From assembly GCA_011316305.1 (NCBI GenBank), contig SAUG01000083.1:62001-126000 (forward strand): a DNA stretch of 64,000 nucleotides, in the 5' to 3' direction. Source of the stretch: Rusavskia elegans. Lineage: Eukaryota > Ascomycota > Lecanoromycetes > Teloschistales > Teloschistaceae. Shown piece by piece: positions 12,482 to 26,700 of the stretch; within the stretch, counting starts at the first letter, position 1, and each line of letters starts with the position of its first letter. The notes under the pieces were generated by a model. The model was given only the letters and a program-made list of their open reading frames with translations. It was not told the origin of the DNA and ran no database searches. The translations under genes and the position numbers were made by a program.

Positions 12482-12686
12482 TGTAAGGCCGGAAGGATTT
12501 ACTATACTGCGAGGCGGCCGCCAAGCCGTTCGGGGTATTAAACGCGCTAGTAGTTAGAGACTCTAATAGAGTAAAAATTCTATACGAAAGAGGTTTTCCT
12601 CGCTATTAAATAGTTCTACTATCTAATAGATCTATTCCTTATATCTATCTACTATACAGTCCTTTAAATAAGATTTTAATCTTATA
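12482..12686 (+). repeat. 5' LTR of the Gypsy element
   Basis: It starts TGTAAGGCCGGAAGGA and shares with 19,614-19,817 the words ACGCGCTAGTAGTTAGAGA and CTATCTAATAGATCTATT. It is less RIP-altered than the 3' copy and remains one of the more GC-rich spots of the block. Confidence 0.8.
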
Positions 12687-15600
12687 ATTCTATTTAATCC
12701 GAAGTGTCGGGACCGCCTAGTAGTAAGGATACTTCTAAATGGAATAATAACGCGTAGTAATACGCGCGAGTCTAAAAGATAATCATTAGGTTCTTCTAGT
12801 ACTATTACCGGTAATATAAACTAAAGCAGTACTACTAATAATATCGACAAAGTCGACGAACTATCTAGTATTATCTAATAGTAGTAATAAAATCTCTAAA
12901 TTAATCCGGGGACTAGTAATATACTAGAAGATCGTACCTAGCTTCTAAATTTATTAAATTAAATCTAATTACTTTTGTAATAACTAGAAAAATTGTTAGA
13001 AGTATAACTTTTAAAAGTAAAAGTCCGCGAAGTAGAACTCGAGCGAGATTTTAAACGTATAAAATATAAAAGCTTTATAGAATACCGTTGCTTTTATAGC
13101 GATAATAGGTTTTAAAAAAGATCTAGAAAAAAAGCTACTAAGGTTTTAATACCCGAAAAATAAAACCTTAATAATTATAATTCGCTTTTTACTTAAATCG
13201 ACAACCACGAAGATTTCTTCCGTTAATAGGAATCCGAATACGATAGTAATAATACGAAAACTATTTTAGCTAACCGACTAATAATTATAAATAAAAAGCT
13301 ATTATAAAAGATCTATTGAAAGAATTTTACGTAATAAAATATAACGTTAATCTAGAAGATATTCTATAAATATTTAAAAAGTTTTATTAGTAATTTTATT
13401 ATTTAATAGGCCGATTCTGAAAGTAAATTCGAAGATATAAGGTAGAAGAATAAGTAAACCGTTTCGAAATTTAATAAATATCTTATTAGCTTTTCAAAAA
13501 AACTCGATATTCTGCCGAACGAGAAGGAACGAATATATAATCTATAAATTAAAATTCGGAAATTTATCCGAAATAAAACTTTTAGTCGTAGTAATAAAAG
13601 CTATATTATAAATTACTAAAGTTTTTTAAAATAGTATATCGGTATCGAATACCTTCTATATACTATTAATCGACTCGAAATTAAATCGAAAGATAATAGC
13701 TAACTTCGTAGCGAAAGCGGTAGTAATAATAATTAAAGCCGAAGAAATTAAAGCCGAAATAACTAAGGCGGTAGCAATAGAAGAAAAAGAAATTATAATA
13801 TAAAAGATAGCGGTAATCCGAATATAATCTAGGTCGATATTTCGATATAGCCTAAAATTATAGAAGAAAACGCTATCTATTATATCTATAATTAGAAGAG
13901 ATATAAATTAACTCATCTCGTTTATTCTAAATATACCGAAAGTTAAAAAAACGGAATAAAAACTCGTAATCGGAAAAAGCGAAAACCTAATATATACCGC
14001 TAGCGTATTAGAATTTTAGTAATAGCGAAGTTATTTTACTATAATTACTTTTTAAATATATATCGATATACCGAAGAGATATTCCTACGTCTAATACTTT
14101 AACGATTTTAAAGTTAAAAGAAATTATAATTTATAGTAATAGATTAAATAGAATAATATACCCGAAGATAATAATATTTCTAAAAATATCTAAAATATTA
14201 ATAGTCGTATTATACGTTTTTATAGAATTTATAAAATAAAAGCTAATTTAAAAAACCGAGAAAAAGTTTCTAAAAATTAGTAAATTAAGTTCTATAGTAT
14301 TAATATACGAGGTTTTAATATAATCTTCGGGTATCTTTAATTCTATAAAGCCGATTCCGATATCTAATAGCGCGATACCGTCTAGATTTATTATTACCGG
14401 AAGGAATAACTCTTTTCTATAACTCTATAGTAGTATAACGTCGATATTTACGACGCCGAAAAATTTATAAACTTAGTAATCTTTATAGTTAAAGACGGGG
14501 AATATATCTATATTATAATACCCTATAAATTATTTTCTAGTAGAATAAAATATAATTTTCGGTATATATACGATTTAGCTATAAAATATAGCTCTATAAT
14601 ATTTTAGAATAAAATTGAGCTATTTTCTAAAATTAATGACTTTATAAATATATTTTCTAACGCTTTATCGGATAGATTAAATATTTATAAATAAAGCGAA
14701 TATATAATTAACTTTAAGCCCGAAAAAATCTCTAGAACGAGTTCTATCTATAATATATTATAGGATAAACTTATAGCTATTCGAAAGTATCTTTCTAATA
14801 TATTAGAAAAAGAGTAGATTTATCTATCGAATAGTTCTACCGGGTTTCCTATTTTATTTATAAAGAAACCGGACGGTAGTCTATATTTTTATATCGACTA
14901 CCGAAGATTTAATATAATTATAATTAAAAATAAATATCTATTATCTCTTTTATCTAAAATACTAGACCGATTCGTATATACGCGATAGTATACTAAAATT
15001 AATATTTAAAATATCTATTATCGTATTCGTATTAAAAAGGATAATAAATAGAAGATAGCCTTTTATATTCGATATAGCTAATACGAATATTAGATAATAT
15101 CTTTTAGTTTTATTAATACGCCTGCGACTTTTCAGTCTTATATTAATAATATTTTAAAGCTTTATTTTAACAATTCTTATATAGTTTATCTCGACGATAT
15201 TTTAATTTATTCGCGGACGGAGAAATAATATTAGATTTATATTCGTAAGATATTAAAAGTTCTACTCGCCTATCGGTTATATATAAAACTTTTAAAATAT
15301 ATATTTAATCGAATAGAAATTATATTTCTAGAATTTATTATCGGAGAAAAGGATATTTAAATAAAATAGTCGAAAATCGAGGTAGTAGTAGATTAGCCTA
15401 CGCTTTAAAATATAAAGGATATTTTAGTATTTCTAGATTTTATAGATTTTTACCGCCGTATTATTAGAGGATTTTTTTAAATTATAGCTCCTCTAACCGA
15501 TTTAACTAAAGGAATAAAAAAAGGCGTTCTAAAAATTTTCTTTAAATAGTCTATAAACTCGTAGAAGGCTTTTAATAAATTTAAATGTATTTTTACGAGT

Positions 15601-16214
15601 ACTTTTATTCTAAAATATTTCGATTAAAAAGTTAAAATTCGTATAGAAACCGACGTATCTAATCGAGGCGTTAGTAGATTTCTAAACTAATTATACGAGG
15701 ATAGATAATAGTATTCTATTACTTTTATAAACTATAATTTAAAGGCGTAGAGATATGTTAGAATATATATAATCAGAAATTATATATAAATATTTATTAT
15801 TTTAAAAATTAAAAATATTATCTATAAGATAGAAAAAAACTCTATCTACGTATTTATAGATTATAAAAATCTCCGCTATTTTATATCGATTAAAGATTTT
15901 AACCCGAAATAAATCCGATAGACTAAAAAGTTTATAGTATTCGATTTCTATATCGAATATCGAAAAAGAAAGTTTAACTCTACCGATAGTCCTTCTAGGC
16001 GGCTAGATATTATAAAATCGGATAGAAGCGAAAATAATAATAATTTCTTTTTATTTATTTTTTAGAATAAACTTCGTATACGCGATTTATAGCTAGAAAT
16101 CTAAAAGAATATTAGTATTTCGGTAACCGTTTATTTAACTACTATAGTCGATAATATAAAATTAGATAATTCTTTAAATATTCGTACTAGAACTTTACGT
16201 CTCTTAATATAGAA

Positions 16215-16374
16215 TAGACTGGCCACTTCGAACCAAAGTGGCGACCCGACTTCGCGATAAACGTGGCTATTGCGTCTAAATTACTAGTTAAAGTTAGTCT
16301 CCTTTCTAATACGGTTAGAAACTCGAATCCGGGATACGAACCCGGGTTCGAAACCCGACAAAACGGCCAGTCTA
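16215..16374 (+). mobile_element. A-type 160-bp MITE in Gypsy pol
   Basis: Its ends are TAGACTGGCC and GGCCAGTCTA. The flanks ATATAGAA (16,207-16,214) and GTATAGAA (16,375-16,382) are an 8-bp duplication with one A/G transition. It lies between the RNase H and integrase remnants of the Gypsy element. Confidence 0.92.
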
Positions 16375-19300
16375 GTATAGAAAGTTTTTAAAGACGAAAA
16401 GATATATTTAGATATACCCGAGCCTATAGTAGCGTAATTTACGAAATTATAATTAAATAGTAATTTTATAATTATCGAAAGTTAAAAAAAAAATTTCTAC
16501 TCTGCTCGAATAAATTTACTAGAGTAAATCGGAAAACGATCTTTTTTATAAAAGATCTACGGTTTATATTTCCGAAGTCCTGCCTACTAGAAAAGAAATT
16601 CAACGAGTAAATTATAATAATCCGTTCGTAGGTTATTTCGCTACTAAATAGATTTTAGATTCGATTAAATATAATTATTATTAGCCGAAAATAGATAAAA
16701 AAAGTAAAGAATATAATCGTATATATCCTATTTACTGAAAGATATATATTTATTATAATAAATTCTATAGAACGCTTAATTTAATTCCGCCTAAAGACGA
16801 AAATCTATTTTTTTCTGTAATAATAGATTTTATTACCGATTTTTCGCCTACGAAAGATCTATATATAGGTAAAATAAACGATACTATCTACGTATTTATT
16901 AATTAATTAACGAAATACGAAACGTATATTATAATAAAAAAAGATATAAATATCGAAAGCTTAGTAGATTTTTTTTAACGCGAATTCGTCTATAATTATA
17001 GTATAATACGAAATTTAATTTTAAACCGGAGGTTTTAATTTACTAGTAATTTCTAGTAAATACTTCTACACTATCTAGGTAAGAAGCGGAAACTTAGTAT
17101 AACCTATTATTTTTAAATAGACAAGTAAATAAAATACTAAAATTAAACGCTAGAGTATTACTTATAAGTTTACTACAATTTTAAATAGGATAATTAGTTT
17201 AAACTGTTTCAAATAGTAATATTTATATATAATAATAGTAAATACGTATTAACTAGCAGAAGCTCGAATAAGTTTCTAAAAGACTATATACTTTATTTAG
17301 ATTAGATTTCCGAGGATAGAAATCCTAAAAGGAAAGCGTCCCTAGCTACCGAAAGAATAGATTAGTTTATAAAGTAGTAGGAATTATTTAAAAGGCTTAT
17401 AGTAAAAGATCGCAGACTAATAGATAAAATAATACGACCGCTACTATAAGGAATTATCTTTTATAAAAAGGAATAAAGTTTTTTTTTCGAAGTATTAATA
17501 TACGTACTTTTAGACCTAAAAAGAAAATAAACTATAGATAATTAGGTTCTTTTAAAATATTAAGGAAAGTTAGTTTATAGACGTATAAATTAGATCTGCC
17601 GGGTTAATTTAGAACTATCTATTCTATTTTCTATATATTTTTATTAGAGCTTTAGTATTCGCGAGGCGACAAAGATCCGGAACTTTAGCCGATTCTAGTA
17701 AAAAGCGAAAAAAAGAAATAAAAAGTCGAGGAAATTTTAGATATTTATATAAGATGAAATAAACCCGAATATTTAGTCTAAAAGGTCGATTCGCCGCTTT
17801 ATAAAAGGTTTTAGAAATTTATCGATTATCTAGCTAATATTAAAAAAGCTATTAAAGCTTTTAAAACCTAAAAGGCTTTTTATAAATCTGATACGAGTAT
17901 AAAGAAAAGAGATAGACCTTATAAAATATAGTTATAAAAGTATAGAAATTGTTTAAAGTAATAGATATAGACTATTTAACCGAAAGAATTCTATTTTCTA
18001 TTTTTTAAAAAGAAACTATATATTTTAAACTACTCTAAAATACCGAGAAATTAGCTATAAAAAAAAGTTATTAACTATAAACTTATTTTTATAAATTATA
18101 GAACCGCTAATAATACCTTTTCTATCTTTATTTTTATTTTTATTTTTATTCTCTTTTCTTTCCGCCGAAGAGACGTTAATCGGCGTAGTAGCCGAAGATC
18201 TAGTAGAAGGAATAGTACGGAGAATAGTATAGCGCCTTATAGAAATAGAAATAGGAATAGAAATAGGAACCGGAATTAAAACGGAAACAATATAAATAAA
18301 TTAAAAATCAATATAAATTTACACTAGCTATAAATATATAATTCGAGAAAAATCGGGATCGATAACTATACCGGTAGAATATAGATAAAAATCTAGTAAA
18401 ACGTTTAGAATTTTATAAATAATAAAGGTAATAGAGCCGAGAATTTAAAAGAATATATATTCTATACTAGTCTAACGACGTTTAATACCGATCAGATTAA
18501 ATTCAGCCGGGGTTTATTTTTCTATAAAAGAGTTATTAAAATAACTACGAATAAAATCTATAAATTAATTTATAGCGCTATTCTATAATTATAATCCCTA
18601 TATTTAAAACTCTGAAGAAACGAGCGGTATTATATATAAAAAATTACTATTTTAATAGAGCCGCGTTTTTTTCGTATATATAGCAGCGAAGGAAATAATA
18701 ACCGTATTTTATTTAACGTTTAGAAGATTTCTAGTAGATAGTTTTAGACTCGAAATAGAGCCGCTATACGTACCGATAATATTAAATACGATTTTTATTT
18801 AGAATAGTATTCCCTATAACTATACTATAAAGCTATAGCTATAGTATAAAATCTCCGTTATATCAGAATAGATTTAAAACTATAAAAGCTATTTTTTCGA
18901 TTTAAAATTACTTTTACTACGCCTGTAATTAGCTATACTACGTACTAAATAGGATAGAAAAATATAGATAGAAAGAAATATAATTTTTCTATAAGTCTAG
19001 ACAGGCTATATATCTCCTATACTATAATTATATCTAATTTCCGCCTATTTCTCGTATATAAATAAAGGAAAAACGATTATAATAAAGAAAATAATATAAG
19101 AAACGAGATTTAGAGGCCTTATACGATATTTATACGAATATATAGACTTTTATAAACCTTTAAAACGCGTTATAATATAGAAATAAATACTTTCTAATTT
19201 ATATATTAGAAGTAAATAACGCGAAAATATAATATAAATAAAGTAAAAATATATTAGAAAGCCTATAGAGAAACTATATATTTTATAAATAAAAGACGTA

Positions 19301-19613
19301 TATACCGTTTATATGAAAAAGATACGACAAGAAAATGATTAAAAGTAGAAATAAATATCGTAAAAATATATCTATAGGACGCGCGTTAATTTATATATAA
19401 TTTTAAAGCTATTTATAATCTATATATTATATTAGTATTTTACATATATAGAATTTTACGTTAGATTTAATAAAAAGTCTAAAGAACGATTTAATAGTAT
19501 AAATATAAAGATAAATTATACGCCTCCGTACCGTATCTGATTCGCGTTATATAAATTAACCTGCAAATATAATATAAAGATTCGATGCGAATCTTGGTAT
19601 AGAGAAATATAAC

Positions 19614-19817
19614 TATAAGGCCGAAAGAATTTACTATACTATAACGCGGCCGCTAAACGTTTAAAGTACTAAACGCGCTAGTAGTTAGAGATTTTAATAG
19701 AGTAAAAACTCTATATAAAGGAGGTTCTCCTCGTTATTAAATAGTTTTACTATCTAATAGATCTATTTTTCGCATCTATCTACTACGTAGTCTCTTAAAC
19801 GAGACCTTGGCTTTATA
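19614..19817 (+). repeat. 3' LTR of the Gypsy element
   Basis: It starts TATAAGGCCGAAAGAA, with TGT to TAT and several G to A changes relative to the 5' copy, as RIP would produce. It ends near CTTTATA. Confidence 0.78.
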
Positions 19818-22642
19818 TAAATAGACGAAATAGTTTATCGATCTAGCGTTATATATATAGCGGCGAGCTTTTATATTTTATAAATATTATCGAAGTTTAT
19901 TTTTATCCGCGATGAAAAACTATAGTAAATTTACAATATTTATAGTATTTAATTTTTAAACTAATAAAACTATTTTATATAATCATCCATCGAAATATAA
20001 AAATAATCTAATATAAAAGCGATAATATCCGTTTATAATAGAAAAAAATAATTATTTGATTTCGTAATCGTATTAAAGCTTTATATATTAACTACTATAC
20101 GTTTCTTTTTTATATTATTTGGAAGTATCCTTTATACAATAAAAAAGGATATGTAAAAAACGTTAGTTATTCGAAATATTTTATTTTCTTTTATTTATAG
20201 AATTTATTAAAGATTTTATCTGGTTTAAAACTGGGTATATAATTTAGATTATAAAATTTTAAAAACGTAAATTTCGTTTCTTTTTTTAAAGATATAAATA
20301 TCTATTTATTATAAAAAATATCTATTATAACTCTTTATTCGATAAATATATTTTTTTATTTTTCGATAATAGCAGCTAATTAGTATACTACTAATAGTTT
20401 ACTATAAATCGTAATATAATTAAATAGATAACATTCTAATTTAAAATCTATAGATATAGTAAAAAAAGCTAATTTAATAAATTCGATATTTTTAACTAAA
20501 TTCGCGTTAAATTTTACTAAAATTTTACTAAAATTTTCTTTATTAATCGAGTAGAAGATATTCTAATTCGTTAGAATATTTCGCGTATTAATTATATTAG
20601 ATAATTCCAGATAATATACGGTTCTATTCTGTATAACCGCGATAGCGGCGAGTATTATAGTTGTTTTAATAGCTGTTTTTTTTATTAATATTTTAACGGC
20701 GTATTTAATAATATTCTAGATTAATTTTATAAAAAACGAAATAATATTAGAAATAGCGATATAAAATTCTTTATATCGATTTTTAATAACTTTTTTAAAC
20801 CGAGTTTATTTAAATAAAGTTACTAGCGAATAGTTTACATTATTGATATTTATAAAACTAAAGGAAGTATTAACTATATAGATAAAGGCGCTATCGTCAA
20901 AACTAATATTTATTTTCGACGTTAACTTTAATTTAGGCTCGAAAAAAATTTATAATTTCTAGAAATATTATTTCGATATTATATTAAAACTCGTATTATT
21001 CTATTAGGCTTCAATATAATATTATTTTAATGACTAATGATATATCCAAAGTTAAACTCTTTATATATATAAAAGTTAAAATTAATATTAAAATTTTGGT
21101 AGCTATCGATAATAATTTGCTATTTTTAATAATTTAAAATTATTTCTTCCGGCGTTAAAATATTAATATTTAGTAATAAATTCGTTTATAGATTTTTAAT
21201 AATATAGATCTTTCTAGTAAATTCTACTATAGCCGAATCGTTTTTTACATAGAAGGTAAGTATAGCGAATTTATCGATTTAATAAATTTATTTATCTATT
21301 CCGCGAATAGAAATTTTTTTAAAAAGTTTTTTAATTTTAATACTATTTAGAATAATTTTCTATTAGCTATTAATATAATATATTTAGAATTAGTTTATAA
21401 ATTTTTAGTATTAGTTATATTTCTATAGAAAGCTAATAAAAGTATAAGATAATCGAAATATTTAAAAACTAAACCAATTCTAGTAATCTATTTACTATTT
21501 AAAATGATAATATAAAATATAAAAATTTCTTTTTTATTAAAAAATAAATTATCGATAATAAATATTTAATTTCCGTTTTTATTATCTTCTATTTTCTAGT
21601 AAATATTTTAAATTACTTAAATAATTTATTATATAATTTGAAGAAAACGCTATATTTCTAGTACGAATATAAAATCTTCGGCCTAATATTAAAAAAATTC
21701 TTTTTAAGATTTTTATAATCTAATTTTTTGTAAACTTGGTTATTTTTTTATAGAACCTCTATCCGGGGTTATAATTGAATTATTATATATATACGTTCTA
21801 TTACCGTAGTTTTTATACGGCAATAATAATTATTGCTTATATAGTAAAGAATTATCGTAGTTAAAAGCAGTTACGCAAGGTTTACAGAGTAGTTAATCGT
21901 TATTATTCTATTATATTCTCTTTTTAATTAATATTCCTTTTCTATAGTTTCTTTATATTAGTTCGAATTCGTACGATTATAAACTACTAATATAGTTTCT
22001 AAAACTATCTACTAGGCGATAATATTATCTTTTACCTTCGTTATTTTTTATCTTCGTCTACGGTCGCGCCCGAATCTAGACGGCCTGCTAATCTATCTAG
22101 ATACTCGACGACTACTAGCTCGGATTCTAGTAGAATAAAACCTTCTACTAGAAATTTAATACGGTCGCTAAAACCGTACGGTTCCGGCGGATTCGGAATA
22201 TAAAACTATAACGTCGTAGTTAAAACTAACGGATTTCGGAGTTTAAAGTCCGTTATAGTAGACAGACTAGCGAGGACTCGGTCGACGTTATCGAATAGCT
22301 CGAATTTAGTAGTTTCGAATTCTATTTCTTTTAATTAAAAAGGTATAATCGTAGTTATAGGTAAAGTAATCTATCGGCGACTATTTTAAAAGATACTAAA
22401 GATTCAAGTCTAGTATTATTAGTAGAAATTCTATATATATCAGCCTACAGCCTGGACTATTACGGAAGATACGTACGTCAGATACGATAGTATAAATTAA
22501 ATCGGTCCGTAGTAGTTACAGATATTAATAAAAGAAAAAAAAGAAAAAGCGACTATAAGATATATATATTACGAAAATTCTACTACTATTTTAAATAAAC
22601 TATAAAAATTTATACTACGAAAGTATTACGAAATAGATTCGA
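19818..22642. repeat. Unassigned RIP-degraded DNA with repeat D (minus) and a GC-richer patch
   Basis: About 21,740-21,995 is the inverted partner of repeat D at 901-1,200. About 22,040-22,520 keeps more GC and more CpG than its neighbours (for example GGTCGCGCCCGAAT, GTTCCGGCGGATTCGG), suggesting weaker mutation or a GC-rich former coding segment, but I could not identify a product. No open frame survives. Confidence 0.45.
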
Positions 22643-22656
22643 ATTAATTTTATATA

Positions 22657-23079
22657 TATATACGATTAATCATTCGGATTTTAATTTTAATCTTTTACGA
22701 ATCTAATACTAGAAGCGCTAATTCGATTAAATTACGTAATTATTTAGTTTTTAAATATTTTACCGAAAATTCGAATTTAAGATTTTCGAAAAAGCTAGAT
22801 CTAGACTAAAACCTAGAGGGAAATCGTAATCTATTTAACTTTAATTAACTTAATTTACTTCGATCGATCAGGCTAGGCCGAAACGATCCACTAACTAGGC
22901 CTTCTATATTTAAAACTCTATAAAAATCGACTTTAGTCGATAGAAAAAATTTAAATATTAGTTAGCTTTCGAGGGATTCGAATCTTCGACTCGCTAGATT
23001 AACTCCGTTAACTCCGAAATAGAGCGCGGATTCGTTGAACCTCTAAGTTATATAGCGTTACTACTACGCCATCCAAGCC
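22657..23079 (-). mobile_element. SINE-like element, full length, with 14-bp target duplication
   Basis: On the minus strand it begins GGCTTGGATGGCG, runs through a tRNA-like head with a RIP-altered A box (TGGCGTAGTAG) and B box (GATTCGAATCC), then a non-tRNA body, and ends ATGATTAATCGTATATAT. The sequence ATTAATTTTATATA occurs directly on both sides (22,643-22,656 and 23,080-23,093), the long variable-length duplication expected of LINE-mediated retroposition; its last bases overlap the TA-rich tail, so 13-14 bp is the safe reading. Confidence 0.8.
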
Positions 23080-23093
23080 ATTAATTTTATATA

Positions 23094-23538
23094 GTTTTTT
23101 AATTTAAATTAATTAAACTGGAATATTAATTCTTATACCGTATATCTAACGCTAGCGTACAAGTATTGAAGTAAATTACTTACCGAATCGACGGTTAATC
23201 GGATACCAAAAAATATATAAAACAATAAATTTGATTATAGTATTTGATATATTTATTATAAAACTCGATAAAACTATTATTATAATATCCGTAGACGAGA
23301 TTCTATTCGATATATTAGACGTAAGCTTCTTTTATAATAGGATAGTTATCGCAATATATATTTTTATAAACTTCTATCTAGTAGATTTATTAAAGCGGAA
23401 CTAGCGGAACTAAATATCTAAAATTTAAATCGAAATAAAATCTTTTTTAAAACTAATTATTATAAAGTTTCTAAAGTCTATTATTATACGCTAGTTTAGA
23501 ATTTTATAATGATAGAAATAAATCTCGTTATAGATTTC
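23094..23538. other. Unassigned RIP-degraded DNA between SINE copies
   Basis: No TIR, LTR, tRNA or coding signature was recognised in this ~445-bp stretch. Confidence 0.4.
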
Positions 23539-23752
23539 TCGAAGTAAATTGAATTAATTAAAGTTAAATAGATTACGGTTTTCCTCTGGATTTTAATTCA
23601 GATCTAGCTTCTTCGAAAGTCTTTTATTCGAGTTTTCGGTAAAATATTTAAATACCAAATAATTGCGTAATTTGATCGAATTAGCGCCTCTAGCGTTAAA
23701 ATCGTAAAAGATTAAAATTAAAATCCGAATGATTAATCGTATATATATATAT
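23539..23752 (+). mobile_element. SINE-like element, 5'-truncated
   Basis: It matches the 3' half of the SINE-like family from CGAAGTAAATTGAATTAATT through AGATTACGGTTTTCC to the shared end TGATTAATCGTATATAT. The 5' truncation is typical of incomplete target-primed reverse transcription, but later deletion is also possible. Confidence 0.7.
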
Positions 23753-26700
23753 TTCCTAATCTATTTATATATATAAAGCCAAAGAAATTCGCGCCGTTTT
23801 AAATAGGTTTTTTTAAATAAAAGAAAATTAATATCTCTAGAAAAACTAAAACATCTATTAAACTATAGAATACTAATATTTATATTTTAAAAAAACTGAA
23901 ACGAATCATTAATTAATATACAATATTTTCTAATATCTATTAAAATCGGAATAGAAATAAATTTTCTATTTATTAATAGTTTAAATTATTAGAAAATATT
24001 TTTCGAAATTACTAGAAATAATCTTTTCTAATAATTAAGATTTCGAATTTATAATTATCTATTAATCGAAAAAATATATTAATATTAGTTATTTTTTATT
24101 ACTTTAAAAATAAATATAATATAGAAAAGAATAGCGAAGCCTATTTATATCTATATAATAATTTATCGAATAATAATTATTTCGACGATTTTTATAGCTC
24201 GAAATCTAGTCTAACTATATTCGCGATACTCGCGATAACGGTTTATATTTTCGATAGTATACTTTTTTTTATTTAAATTATATATTTCTTTTTTTATTAG
24301 TAGTTTGAAAAAAAAAATTAAAATATTAATTTATATATTGAAATCTTTTATTAGATATTTCTTTTTTATATCCGAAAGTTCGTTAGAATACTATTATAGA
24401 GTTTTACTATAAAGATTTATCTATAGATTCTTTTTAACTTTATTATTAAATCTAGCGATATCTTTAATTCGTTCTATAAAAATATAGATAATATAAAAAT
24501 TCCTCGCTAGAATAAAAAGTAAAATACCATTGGAATTTGATATAGTAGATTTTTATAGATTAGAATAGTATAGGTTTTGGATATTCGGAATCTATATCGG
24601 TATCTAGATTAAAAATAATAAAAAAATAGGTTAACTCTATTTATCTAATAGCGATAGCGACGTATTTATATTTATATTATTTTATATACTATCCTATTTA
24701 TTTTTATATACCGCTATTATATCTATCTTTTTTTCTATAATTAAAATATATTAAAAATTTAGCTTTTAAATATACTATCGCCGATATAGTAGATATTCTT
24801 TAGGAAAATCTCGCTAGATATATTAATTTTCGATAATTTCGCTATTATTTCCTTTTCTATTATTTATTTTTTCTAAAATATCCGTAATATTCTATTCTAG
24901 AAAACGAACGCGATAATCTTTCTCTAGTAATTTATTACTAGACGATATTATATTATATCCGCTAGTTTTTTCTATATTTATAGATCGCGAAATAGTCTTT
25001 ATTATTCTAGATCTATATAAACGAACGGTAGATTCGGTTTCCGATTTAATAAACGAGCCGGCTATTTCTTTAATATAACTTTTAGTACTAGAGAAATAGT
25101 ATAAATTAATCGCGCTATATTATCTATTAAATGGTTTATTTAACGACGTTATAATATAGATAAAGAAAGTAGAAATAGTTATATCCAAAGGTGTTATATA
25201 TTAATAATTTATTAATAGCGTAATATATTATATATAATAATAGAAGCTATTTACGTTCTAATATAAATAGTTAGACTATAAATTTTACGTCTTTTTATAA
25301 AATAATAACGCGTTTAATATAGATAAATATAAAATGAAACGCTAGATAATATATAAGAATTATATATATATTATATCGTTAATTATAGATTTTTTTCCTT
25401 TAAATTAAATTATTAAAATAGCTTCGGTTATTTCTTTAATCGCTTTAACTATAAAGATTTGAAAACGTATAGAATTTTCTTTAATTTAAACCGTCTTTAT
25501 CGTAATCTTTCGGACTAAATATATAAAAGAGGCTTTAGATATAAATAGATTTACGCCCTATTATAATTTTTTAATATCGCGGAATACGGCCACAAAATTT
25601 TATAAAGGTTTAATCTATAAATAACTCGTAAAATAACTTGCAGGATAAATCGGAGAAATATATATTACTAGACTTTATTCTATAGATATACGAACTATCT
25701 ATAATAGTTTCTCTATTCGGATAACGTTTTTGGATCTTTATATATATTTTAATCTTCGGCGTTTTAGTAGTTTTAGTAGTTTTTTTCGGAATCTTTACTA
25801 GCGCTTTTCGCGGTATCTTACTACTAGTAGTAGGTCTTTGAATTAATAATAGTTTTATATAAGTTTTATAAAATATATAATATATAGAGTTTTTAGATTA
25901 TATATTTTACTATAGTAGATTAGTGTTTAATAATATAAAAATAAAGTATTTATTTTAAATATACTATTATAGAATCTTTAACTATTCGAGTTTGTTTATT
26001 CAATATCTACTAGTAATAGCTATTTACTATAGTAAATAAATCTAATCTTATTTCTATTTATTCGATTATCTATAGAATAAATATATTTTAATTAATTTCG
26101 TTTCAATTTTTAAAATTTTTATATATCTAATTTAAGTTTATTTTATTTAACTATAGTATCTATTATTACGATTATCTATAGATAGACTATCGTGCGATTA
26201 GACCTATATAGATAATAGTATAAACGTACCGGAAGTAGTACGTATACGGATATCTAAATACTAGACGGAACGAACCGTTTAAAACCAAATTTAGAAGAGT
26301 AAAACGTCGCTATTATAGTATATCTTTAGCTAATTATTACTACGGGTTTAGATTTCTTCCGTTTATAACTATTATATAACTATTATATTAATATTATATA
26401 ATATAGAACCAATAAAAACTAAACAGCGATATAGTAAATAGAATATTAAATAAGATAGCTTTTTATTACTATAAACTAATAGTTAGTTTAAAATATTAAT
26501 AATAGATATAGATATACTATAATCGAATTCGAGATAATTTAACGGTCTATCTAAACTATAAAGTAAATATAAAAAAGACGAAGAATATTTTATAAATCTA
26601 GAAATAATTACTTTTAAAAGCGGACGGCTTAATATAATCCCTTTAAACTAGAACTATCGAGAGCTAAAAGTCCGATTATATAGTATTTAATCGCGTATTA

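Larger units (their letters stand above)
12482..19817 (+). mobile_element. Ty3/Gypsy-type LTR retrotransposon, RIP-inactivated
   Basis: Two ~205-bp direct repeats (12,482-12,686 and 19,614-19,817) bound a plus-strand relic with the Gypsy domain order. Gag-like sequence lies at ~12,900-14,000. RT starts near 14,837 with a KKPDGS...DYR.FN motif and its active site reads YLDDILIYS at 15,187-15,213. RNase H lies at ~15,590-15,680 (ETDVSN, expected ETDASN). The zinc-binding end of integrase is at ~16,570-16,650 and the integrase core at ~16,790-16,860 (DFITDFSP). All frames are broken by RIP-type stops. An A element is inserted at 16,215-16,374. Possible chromodomain-like sequence near 17,740-17,830 is only suggestive. 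Flanks TAACT and TAAAT are a possible 5-bp target duplication with one mismatch. Confidence 0.85.
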
